A stretch of DNA of 64,000 nucleotides. Source: Mitsuaria sp. GD03876. Its GTDB lineage: Bacteria; Pseudomonadota; Gammaproteobacteria; Burkholderiales; Burkholderiaceae_C. A program made the translations under genes and the position numbers. Positions within the stretch are counted from its first letter, which is position 1. Each line of letters starts with the position of its first letter. Shown here in pieces: positions 55,844-64,000 of the stretch. A model generated the notes under the pieces. That model was not told where the DNA came from, did no database searches, and was given only the letters and a program-made list of their open reading frames with translations. The stretch spans positions 147,893 to 211,892 of the forward strand of contig NZ_JAOCCU010000003.1 of the NCBI RefSeq assembly GCF_029840635.1, in the 5' to 3' direction.

Positions 55844-58615
55844 ATGGATTCAGTTGCCACGGCAAACCCCGATCCGGCCGGCGTTTCTCCGGCCGCGACC
55901 GCGGACCATAGCCGTTTCGTTCAGCGCATCCGCCGCCGTTACGCGGCCGATCTCCCCATGCTGCCGCCCGGCCTGCCGGACGACGCCGTCATGCGCGCCG
56001 TCGTCGAGCAGCTCCGGCAAGGCGGCCGCCCGCTGCCCGCGGCGCTGCGGGTGATGCGCCAGCTGGTGATGGAACGGCTGGCGGTGCTCGACATCGAGCA
56101 GGGCGCCCCGATGACCGACATCACCCAGGCGATGACGCACCTGGCCGAGGTCGCGCTGGACATCGGCGTGGCGCACTGCCGCGCCGAGCTCGACGCCCAG
56201 TACGGCGCGCCGCGCGACGCCGTCGGCCAGGACATCGACTTCTGGGTCGTCGGCATGGGCAAGCTCGGCGGACGCGAGCTCAACGTCTCCTCCGACATCG
56301 ACCTGATCTATGTCTACGAGGAAGACGGCCAGACCGAAGGCCCCGACGCCGGCCCGGGCCGGCAGCGGATCTCCGCCCATGAATACTTCGCGCAGCTCTC
56401 GCGTCGCCTGTCGACGCTGATCGGCGACGTCACCGAGGACGGCCAGGTCTTCCGCGTCGACCTGGCGCTGCGCCCCAACGGCAACTCCGGCCCGCCGGCG
56501 GTGTCGATGGCGATGCTGGAGGAGTACTTCCTGGTCCAGGGCCGCGAGTGGGAACGCTTCGCCTGGCTCAAGAGCCGCGTCGTCGCGCCGCGCGAGAGCG
56601 TCAAGTCCGGCCGCGCGATGCAGTTGCGCAGCCTGGTGACGCCCTTCGTCTACCGGCGCTACCTGGATTACGGCGTCTTCGAGGGGCTGCGGCAGCTGCA
56701 CCGCAAGATCCGCGACGAGGCCCAGCGCCGCGCCGCCGGCCGCCCCGAGCGCGCCAACGACGTCAAGCTGTCGCGCGGCGGCATCCGCGAGATCGAGTTC
56801 ATCGTCCAGCTGCTGCAGGTGGTGCGCGGCGGGCAATTCCCCGAGATCCGCACCCGCTCGACGCTCAAGGCGCTGACGCGGCTGGCCGCGCGTGGCCTGA
56901 TGAAACCCGAGACCGCCGCCGCGCTGGCCAAGGGCTACGACTTCCTGCGCCGCGTCGAGCACCGCATCCAGTACCTGGACGACCAGCAGACCCACTGCCT
57001 GCCGTCCGCGGACGAGGACATCGGCTGGATCGCGCGCAGCCTGTGCCTGACCTGCAACAGCCACGCCTGCCCACTGCTGGACAAGCTGATGGAGGTGCGC
57101 GAGCTGGTCGCCACCGAGTTCGACGCGCTGCTGCACGACGGCGTCGCGCCGGGCGGCAAGGGCGGCTGCAAGAACGGCGTGTGCGGCGGGCCGCCGCTGC
57201 CGATCGACAGCGAGGAGTTCCTCGACAAGCTGCCGCCCGAGCTGGCCGCCAACGTGCGCCGCTGGGCGCAGCAGGCGCGGGTGCAGAACCTGCGCGAGGA
57301 ATCGCGGCTGCGGCTGGCCAAGCTGGTCGGCCGCGCGGCGCTGGCGGTGCGCCAGGGCGAATGCACGCTCGACGCGGCGCAGCGCTTCGTCGACTGGATC
57401 GAGCCGCTGCTGCGGCGCGAGAGCTACCTGGCGCTGCTGGTCGAACGGCCGGCGGTGCAGGGCCGGCTGCTGCGGCTGCTGGGCCTGGCGCGCTGGCCGA
57501 TGCGCTACCTGATGCAGCATCCCGGCGTGATCGACGAACTGGCCGACGCGCGGCTGCTGCATGAGCGCTTCGACGGCGCGGCCTTCATCCAGGACCTGCA
57601 GGCGCGCCACGACGCCTGGGCCGAGCACGGCGAGGCCAGCGAGGACGCGCTGCTGGACAGCGTGCGCCGCGCCCACCATGCCGAGGTGTTCCGAACGCTG
57701 GTGCGCGACGTCGAGGGCCAGATCAGCGTCGAGCAGGTCGCCGACGAACTCTCGCTGCTGGCCGACGCGACGCTGCAATGCGTGCTGGACTGGGCCTGGG
57801 ACCGGCTCAAGCAGAAGCACCGCCCGGCGCCGCGCCTGGCGGTGATCGCCTACGGCAAGCTCGGCGGCAAGGAACTGGGCTACGGCAGCGACCTGGACCT
57901 GGTGTTCCTCTTCGATGACGACGACGACAACGCCGCCGAGATCTACGGCGGCTTCATCCGCAAGCTGATCACCTGGCTGACGCTGCGCACCGCGGCCGGC
58001 GAGCTCTTCGACATCGACACCGCGCTGCGGCCCAACGGCAACTCGGGCCTGCTGGTCACGTCGATCGCGTCCTTCGAGCGCTACCAGGGCGGCCGCGGCA
58101 GCAACACCGCGTGGACCTGGGAACACCAGGCGATCACGCGGGCGCGCTTCTGCGCCGGCGACGCGTCGCTGGCCGAGCGCTTCGAGGCCACGCGCCGCGC
58201 GGTGCTGACCGCGCCGCGCGATCCGGCGGCGCTGCGCGACGAGGTCGTCGCGATGCGCGAGAAGCTGCGCGCCGCGCGCGCGGTGCGGGCCGGTTTCTTC
58301 GACGTCAAGCACAGCCCCGGCGGCATGGTCGACGCGGAGTTCGCGCTCCAGTACCTGATCCTGGCGCACTCGGCGCAGCATCCGGAGCTGCTGGCCAACG
58401 CCGGCAACATCGCGCTGCTGCAGCGCGCCGAGGCCGCCGGCCTGCTGCCGGCCGACGTCGGCCGCGCGGCCGCCGACGCCTACCGCGAGCTGCGCCGCGT
58501 GCAGCACCGGGCCCGGCTCGACGAGCAGGCCACCGCGCTCGACGGCGAGGCCGCCGAGGCGCTCGCGCCGCAACGCGACGCGGTGCTGGCGCTCTGGCGG
58601 GCCGTTTTCGGCTGA
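55844..58615 (+). CDS. glnE: Bifunctional glutamine synthetase adenylyltransferase / adenylyl-removing enzyme
   Basis: A 923-residue regulator that adds or removes AMP on glutamine synthetase according to PII and glutamine. Two nucleotidyltransferase domains are visible: the adenylyl-removing half with GMGKLGGRELNVSSDIDL (about 144-161) and the adenylyltransferase half with AYGKLGGKELGYGSDLDL (about 667-684). The linker holds a cysteine cluster (C401, C404, C409, C442, C447) that looks unusual. ATG 55844. It is divergent from yhdP, a common arrangement in Burkholderiales. Confidence 0.96.
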   Translation: MDSVATANPDPAGVSPAATADHSRFVQRIRRRYAADLPMLPPGLPDDAVMRAVVEQLRQGGRPLPAALRVMRQLVMERLAVLDIEQGAPMTDITQAMTHLAEVALDIGVAHCRAELDAQYGAPRDAVGQDIDFWVVGMGKLGGRELNVSSDIDLIYVYEEDGQTEGPDAGPGRQRISAHEYFAQLSRRLSTLIGDVTEDGQVFRVDLALRPNGNSGPPAVSMAMLEEYFLVQGREWERFAWLKSRVVAPRESVKSGRAMQLRSLVTPFVYRRYLDYGVFEGLRQLHRKIRDEAQRRAAGRPERANDVKLSRGGIREIEFIVQLLQVVRGGQFPEIRTRSTLKALTRLAARGLMKPETAAALAKGYDFLRRVEHRIQYLDDQQTHCLPSADEDIGWIARSLCLTCNSHACPLLDKLMEVRELVATEFDALLHDGVAPGGKGGCKNGVCGGPPLPIDSEEFLDKLPPELAANVRRWAQQARVQNLREESRLRLAKLVGRAALAVRQGECTLDAAQRFVDWIEPLLRRESYLALLVERPAVQGRLLRLLGLARWPMRYLMQHPGVIDELADARLLHERFDGAAFIQDLQARHDAWAEHGEASEDALLDSVRRAHHAEVFRTLVRDVEGQISVEQVADELSLLADATLQCVLDWAWDRLKQKHRPAPRLAVIAYGKLGGKELGYGSDLDLVFLFDDDDDNAAEIYGGFIRKLITWLTLRTAAGELFDIDTALRPNGNSGLLVTSIASFERYQGGRGSNTAWTWEHQAITRARFCAGDASLAERFEATRRAVLTAPRDPAALRDEVVAMREKLRAARAVRAGFFDVKHSPGGMVDAEFALQYLILAHSAQHPELLANAGNIALLQRAEAAGLLPADVGRAAADAYRELRRVQHRARLDEQATALDGEAAEALAPQRDAVLALWRAVFG

Positions 58616-58641
58616 CGCCCCGGGACGCAGCGGAGCCGCGG

Positions 58642-59244
58642 ATGCCGGGACGCGCGTGGCTCCTCGTCGCCATGGCGCTGGCGGTGGGCGCGATGGTCGT
58701 CTGGATCCAGCCGGCCTCCGTGCAGGCCGCCCTCGAATGGCGGCCCGACCGGGCCCTCCAGGAACCGTGGCGCGCCGTCAGCGCGGCCTGGCTGCACTGG
58801 AGCGCCCAGCACCTGATCGCCAACCTCGCCGGCTGCGCGGTGGTGGGGCTGCTCGGCGTCGCCGCGCGGCTGACCCCGCGCGATGCGCTGGCCTGGCTGC
58901 TGGCCTGGCCGCTGACCCAGTTCGGATTGCTGTTCGAGCCCAGCCTGGCGCGCTTCGGCGGCGCCTCGGGCGTGCTGCACGCGGGCGTGGCGGTCGCGGC
59001 GATCGGCATGCTGCGGATGCGGGCCTCGCATGGGCGCGAACGCGCGGTCGGGCTGCTGATCCTGATCGGCCTGGTGGTCAAGGTCGCGGCGGAGCGGCCG
59101 CTGTCCGGTCCGCCGCTGCGCGCCTGGGACGGCTGGAGCATCGCCATCGCGCCGCTGGCGCATCTGACCGGCCTGGCTGCCGGCGTGGCGACGGCGCTGG
59201 CCTGTGCGTTGGCCGCGCGGCTGCGGACGCGCCGCCGGGCATGA
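58642..59244 (+). CDS. rrtA: Rhombosortase (rhomboid-like protease for GlyGly-CTERM proteins)
   Basis: A 200-residue, six-helix rhomboid-family membrane protease of rhombosortase size. It has HWSAQHLIAN (52-61), the catalytic Ser in GGASGVLHAG (S109) and the catalytic His in LAHLTGLAAG (H174). Rhombosortases cleave the C-terminal GlyGly-hydrophobic-basic tail of exported proteins; the S8 protease at 3090-4877 has exactly such a tail. ATG 58642 has GGAG 6 bp upstream, 26 bp after glnE. The gene may be read through from glnE. Confidence 0.87.
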   Translation: MPGRAWLLVAMALAVGAMVVWIQPASVQAALEWRPDRALQEPWRAVSAAWLHWSAQHLIANLAGCAVVGLLGVAARLTPRDALAWLLAWPLTQFGLLFEPSLARFGGASGVLHAGVAVAAIGMLRMRASHGRERAVGLLILIGLVVKVAAERPLSGPPLRAWDGWSIAIAPLAHLTGLAAGVATALACALAARLRTRRRA

Positions 59245-59253
59245 TCCGCCGCC

Positions 59254-60138
59254 ATGCAACGCAAGCAGCAACTCGACGGCACGGCGGTGGTCATCCTGAT
59301 CGGATGCTGCCTGCTGTGGGGCCTGAACCAGGTCGCGGCCAAGGCCGCGCTGACCGAGATCGGCCCGCTGTGGCAGGCCGCGCTGCGCTCCGGCCTGGCC
59401 GGCGCACTGGTCTGGGGTTTCGCCGCGGCGCGCGGCATCGCGCTGTTCCGGCCTGACGGCAGCCTGCCCGGCGGGCTGCTCGCGGGATTGCTGTTCGCGG
59501 CCGAGTTCGCCTGCATCTTCATCGGGCTGCAGTACACGACGGCGTCGCGGATGGTGGTGTTCCTCTACCTGTCGCCGTTCGTCGTCGCGCTGGGCATGCC
59601 GCTGATCTCGCCGGCCGAGCGGCTGACGACGCGCCAGACGCTGGGCCTGCTGGTCGCGTTCGGCGCGGTGGCCTTCGCCTTCGGCGAGGGGCTGCACGGC
59701 ACCGGGCAGCCGATGCAGTGGCTGGGCGACGCGCTGGGCGTGGCCGCGGCGCTGCTGTGGGGCGGCACCACGCTGGCGATCCGCGCGACGCGGCTGTCCT
59801 CGGCCAGCGCCGAGAAGACGCTGCTGTACCAGCTGGCCGTGTCGGCGCTGGCGCTGGCCGCCGGCGCGCTGGCCACCGGCGAGGCGGTGCCCTTGGACTG
59901 GTCCTGGCGGCTCGCCGGCTTGTTCGGCTTCCAGGCGGTGATCGTGTCCTTCGCCAGCTACCTGCTGTGGTTCTGGCTGATCCGCCATTACCCGGCGACC
60001 AAGCTGTCCAGCTTCACGCTGAGCACGCCGCTGTTCGGGCTGCTGGCCGGGGCGCTGCTGCTCGGCGAACCGATCACGCCGCGCCTGATGCTGGCGCTGG
60101 CCGGGCTGGCCGCCGGCATCGTGATGGTGAACCGGTAA
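59254..60138 (+). CDS. DMT family (EamA) transporter
   Basis: A 294-residue membrane protein with ten hydrophobic segments in two EamA repeats (CCLLWGLNQVAAKAAL in the first, AALLWGGTTLAIRATRL in the second). Family members mostly export amino acids or metabolites. It starts 9 bp after the rhombosortase gene, suggesting co-transcription, although no functional link is evident. Substrate unknown. Confidence 0.92.
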   Translation: MQRKQQLDGTAVVILIGCCLLWGLNQVAAKAALTEIGPLWQAALRSGLAGALVWGFAAARGIALFRPDGSLPGGLLAGLLFAAEFACIFIGLQYTTASRMVVFLYLSPFVVALGMPLISPAERLTTRQTLGLLVAFGAVAFAFGEGLHGTGQPMQWLGDALGVAAALLWGGTTLAIRATRLSSASAEKTLLYQLAVSALALAAGALATGEAVPLDWSWRLAGLFGFQAVIVSFASYLLWFWLIRHYPATKLSSFTLSTPLFGLLAGALLLGEPITPRLMLALAGLAAGIVMVNR

Positions 60139-60390
60139 GCGCCGCGTGACGGGCCCGTGACCATGCGCCCGCCCGTCTCCATCGAATCTCCACAATTTCG
60201 CAGCGCGCCCTCCATCGTCGCCGGCCAGACTGCGCCCCGCCGGCGCCGGGAACCTGGCCCCTCCTGCAATGAGCCCCCGCTGTGCCCGGCCCCCATTCCT
60301 TCCGCTCTCCGTCCCGCCGTCGCCGGCGGATCCAGCGCGACGCGACCGCCCCCGGTCGTCGCGTCCGCCTCCTGGGTTTGCCGCCTGCTC

Positions 60391-61932
60391 ATGTCTTCCC
60401 CGTTCCGTCCCCTGGCCGCCGGCTCGATCTCCGTCCTGACGGCCGCCCTGCTGACGGCCTGCGCCACCCAGCCGCCTCCGCCGCTGCCTGACGCCACGCC
60501 CGCCGCCTGGACCAACGCCGAGCCGCCGGCCGGCCCCGCCACCGCGGCGGCGCCGGCGGTCTCGCTGCGCGGCTGGTGGAAGGCCTTCAACGACCCGGTG
60601 CTGGACGCGCTGGTCGACCAGGCGCTGGCGCAGAACCTGGACCTGGCGCAGGCGGTGGCGCGGCTGCGCAAGGTGCAGGCGCTGTCGGTGGTGGACGAGC
60701 GGCGCTTCCGCCCGGTCATCAGCGCCAACGCCCGGACGCTGCAGGACACCTCCGCCACCGACACCTACTTCCATGCCAGCGTGGACATGGTCTGGGAACT
60801 GGGCCTGTTCGGCGAGGCCGAGAGCGTCGCCCAGGCCTCGCGGGCCGGCTGGCTCGCCACGCAGGCGCGCGACCAGGCGCTGCGCGTCTCGGTGGTCGCC
60901 GAGGTGGTGCAGCGCTACCTCGAGCTGCAGTCGCAGGCCGAGGCGCTGCGGCGCCAGGACGAGGCGCTGGCGCTGGAGCAGGACGCGCTGGGCCTGGACC
61001 GCGCGCGCCAGGAGGCGCGGCTGTCCACCGCCGACGAGACCGACCAACTGCGCATCCGGATCGCCCAGATCCAGGCGGCGCAGGCCGCGCTGCGCGACGC
61101 GCAGGAGGCCTCCGCCCGCGCGCTGGCGACGCTGCTGGGCCACTCGGCGCCGGATCCCGCCTGGAAGCGGCTGGCCGGCGTCAGCCGCCCGGCGTCGACG
61201 CGCGTGGCCGAGCTGCCGTCGGACCTGCTGCGCACGCGTCCCGACATCCAGGCCGCCGAGGCCACCGTGCTGCAGGCGGCCGCGGACGTGGGCATCGCCC
61301 GCTCGGCGCTGTACCCGCGGCTGTACCTGGGCGGCTCCTTCCTCTATGCCTACAACCTGACGGCCAATCGCCGGACCAACTCCGGCAGCGAGCCGGCGCT
61401 GGGCCCGGTGATCGACATCCCGCTGTGGGACTGGGGCGTGCGGCGCCTGCGCGTGCAGGCCGGCGAACACGAGCTGGACGCCGCGCTGATCGGTTACCGC
61501 AAGGCGGTGCTGGACGGCGTCAACGAGGTCGAGACCGCGCTGTCCAGCCTCGCGCGCGCCGGCGACCGGGTCGAGGCGCTGGGATCCGCGTGCGAGGCCG
61601 TCGAGCGCCGGCTCGGCTCGCAGGCCACGCTGCAGGGCCTGGGGCTGTCCAGCCGCTACGACCGCCTCGAACTGCGGCGCCTGGACTTCCAGGCGCAGGC
61701 CGACCTGGCCAGCGCGCGGCATGCCCGCTCGACGGCGTTCATCGCGCTGTACAAGGCGCTGGGTGGCGCGCCGCTGCCGCCGGTCGACGAGGAAGCCCAA
61801 GCCGCCGCCGCGCCGCGCGCCGACGCCGCCCCACAGGCGGCCGCGCCGATCGCGACCGCCACGCCCGCCGCCTCCGCGCCGGCCCCCGCCGCCGCGACGC
61901 CGCGAGCCGCGACGCCCGGAGCCCGCCCATGA
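60391..61932 (+). CDS. NodT-type outer-membrane efflux lipoprotein
   Basis: A 513-residue TolC-like outer-membrane factor. A lipoprotein signal ends at the lipobox LLTAC (about 18-22); two OEP repeats follow (AVARLRKVQALSVV; PDIQAAEATVLQAAADVGIA). A Pro/Ala-rich tail (about 465-513) is unusual for the family. The stop overlaps the permease start as ATGA. With the downstream ABC genes it should form the outer-membrane exit of a tripartite efflux system. ATG 60391 is chosen on the signal peptide; 250 bp upstream hold no clear gene. Confidence 0.92.
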   Translation: MSSPFRPLAAGSISVLTAALLTACATQPPPPLPDATPAAWTNAEPPAGPATAAAPAVSLRGWWKAFNDPVLDALVDQALAQNLDLAQAVARLRKVQALSVVDERRFRPVISANARTLQDTSATDTYFHASVDMVWELGLFGEAESVAQASRAGWLATQARDQALRVSVVAEVVQRYLELQSQAEALRRQDEALALEQDALGLDRARQEARLSTADETDQLRIRIAQIQAAQAALRDAQEASARALATLLGHSAPDPAWKRLAGVSRPASTRVAELPSDLLRTRPDIQAAEATVLQAAADVGIARSALYPRLYLGGSFLYAYNLTANRRTNSGSEPALGPVIDIPLWDWGVRRLRVQAGEHELDAALIGYRKAVLDGVNEVETALSSLARAGDRVEALGSACEAVERRLGSQATLQGLGLSSRYDRLELRRLDFQAQADLASARHARSTAFIALYKALGGAPLPPVDEEAQAAAAPRADAAPQAAAPIATATPAASAPAPAAATPRAATPGARP

Positions 61933-63058
61933 TCGCGCTGGCCCGCAAGACGCTGGTCTACGAATGGCGCCGCTTCGTGCCGGTGGTCGTGTCGATCGGC
62001 TTCTCCGGCGTGCTGCTGCTGGTGCAGGCGGCGCTGGTGCTGGGCATCTTCGGCAGCGCCTCGCTGTACGTGACCGCGTCCTCGGGCGACCTGTGGGTCG
62101 GCTACCCGGGCACGCAGAGCGTGAACTTCGGTCGCGCCATCAGCCCCGACCTGCCGATGCGCCTGCGCATGGACCCGGCCGTCACGGCGGTCGAGCCCTA
62201 CCTGTGGGTCGACGCCGACTGGGCCGCCGAGCGTTCGGCCGGCAACGTGTCGATCTACCTCTCCGGCATCTCCACGCGCGCCGACGCGATGATGTTTGCC
62301 CGCCTGCTGCCGGCGCCGCTGCGCGAGCGGCTGCGCGAACCCGGCGCCGTCATCGTCGATCCGTCCGACCTGGACACGCTGGCCGTCGAGCCCGGCGGCC
62401 GCGCCTGGATCAACGCGCATCCGGTGCGCGTCGTGGGCACGCTGCCGGGGCTGCGCGGCCTGGGCGGCGTCAACGTGCTCGCGTCGCTGGACACGGCCGC
62501 GACGATCGGCGGACGCGGCGCGGAGGACGGCGCGACCTATTACCTGGCCCGGACCGCGAGCCCGGCCGCCGCGCTGGAGGCCCACGAGCGGCTGAGCCGT
62601 CCGGACAGCCGCTTCGGTCCCCACGAGGTCTGGACCGCGCAGGCCTTCGCCGAGCGCACCCAGCGCTACTGGCTGGTGGACACCGGCGCCGGCGTCGCGG
62701 TGCTGTTCATGTCGATCATCGTGTGCGCCGTCGGCGCGCTGATCACCGGGCAGTCGCTGAGCGCGGCGATCGCCAGCTCCTCGCGCGAGTACGCGACGCT
62801 CAACGCGATGGGCGTGAGCCGCGGCACGATGGTGCGGGTGGTGCTGGAGCAGGCCGCCTGGCTGGGCGGCGTGGGCGTGGTGTTCGCGGCGCTGGTCGGC
62901 GCGGCGCTGCTGGTGGTGGCGAGCGCGCACCAGGTGCCGGTGGCGATGACGCCGCTGGTGGCCGCGGGCTGCGTGGGCATCGTCGTGGTGCTGGTGCTGT
63001 TGTCCAGCGTGTCGGCCGTGCGGCGCCAGCTCGACATCGAGCCCGCGACGCTGCTGCG

Positions 63059-63062
<4 letters not shown>
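61929..63062 (+). CDS. FtsX/MacB-like ABC transporter permease (DevC-type)
   Basis: A 377-residue permease with one N-terminal helix (about 15-40), a periplasmic domain (about 45-245) and three C-terminal helices, the DevC/FtsX plan. Cytoplasmic elements such as SSREYATLNAMGVSRGTM are typical. It overlaps the outer-membrane factor gene by 4 bp and the ATPase gene by 4 bp, so all three are translationally coupled. Substrate is unknown; DevBCA-like pumps export glycolipids, siderophores or peptides. Confidence 0.9.
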
Positions 63063-63934
<872 letters not shown>

Positions 63935-63941
63935 CGATCCC

Positions 63942-64000
63942 ATGTCGTTCCTCGCGCGTGCCTCGAGCCGCTCCCCGATTTCCCGCCCGACCCCGCGGCC
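63942..64000 (+). CDS. Start of a gene cut by the window edge, probably a membrane-fusion (adaptor) protein
   Basis: ATG 63942 opens a frame that runs to the end of the window (MSFLARASSRSPISRP...). It begins 8 bp after the ATPase gene. In DevBCA-type operons the missing component is the HlyD-like periplasmic adaptor, so that is the most likely identity. Only 19 residues are visible, without a diagnostic motif. Confidence 0.35.
   Translation, partial: MSFLARASSRSPISRPTPR

Noticed and set aside
58480..61800. 1106-codon minus-strand frame opposite rhombosortase, DMT and outer-membrane factor genes
   Set aside because: It is composed of Arg/Gln/His/Gly-rich shadow sequence opposite three recognised genes.

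Overview
The window is 64 kb of very GC-rich (about 70%) bacterial chromosome with dense gene packing. Gene content points to a betaproteobacterium of the order Burkholderiales, most likely the Roseateles/Mitsuaria/Rubrivivax neighbourhood: adjacent tkt and gap, a BirA without a DNA-binding domain, a glnE / yhdP / nitrilase block, MurU cell-wall recycling, and many c-di-GMP proteins. The taxon is inferred from content and was not tested. I found no rRNA, tRNA, insertion sequence, prophage or CRISPR array.

Layout. 1-9.4 kb is mostly housekeeping: 5' part of topB, a SET-domain methyltransferase, birA and a small membrane protein, a secreted S8 protease with a GlyGly-CTERM tail, gap, tkt and murU. 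A 125-bp palindrome lies between tkt and murU. 9.6-24 kb holds a lone AAA ATPase, a GCS2-type ligase, a CPA2 antiporter, a large beta-propeller GGDEF sensor, an aldo/keto reductase, a PhoD-type phosphatase, a UbiH-type hydroxylase with an MFS transporter, and a Fic protein with a degenerate motif. 24-29 kb is a branched-chain amino acid (Liv) ABC operon in which LivM and LivG are fused. 29-37 kb is more accessory: a stand-alone PD-(D/E)XK-like protein, an SDR/LysR divergent pair, a TPR-GGDEF protein, a VapC-type toxin behind an unrecognised partner gene, and a DGPF / VOC / ECF-sigma cluster. 37-47 kb is signalling: a LytS/AlgZ-type kinase with a LytTR regulator, a membrane GGDEF protein, a SpmA-SpmB fusion, and an MHYT hybrid kinase whose stop codon overlaps the start of an HD-GYP phosphodiesterase. 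47-50 kb is the metNIQ methionine importer. 50-59 kb is a lipoprotein, nitrilase and yhdP operon divergent from glnE, followed by a rhombosortase. 59-64 kb is a DMT exporter and a tripartite ABC efflux operon (outer-membrane factor, FtsX-type permease, ATPase and probably an adaptor running off the edge).

How the parts relate. The rhombosortase at 58.6 kb is the enzyme class expected to process the GlyGly-CTERM tail of the S8 protease at 3-4.9 kb. Three diguanylate cyclases, all with an I-site, and one HD-GYP phosphodiesterase show strong investment in c-di-GMP signalling. The most unusual observations are the 125-bp palindrome, the protease/rhombosortase pair, the Fic protein lacking the catalytic His with a hairpin over its ribosome binding site, the VapC with an unfamiliar partner, the ECF/DGPF cluster with 11-bp operator-like repeats, the 24-bp tandem repeats after a lipoprotein stop codon, and a cysteine cluster in the GlnE linker. 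I did not find one system that is clearly new in its entirety.
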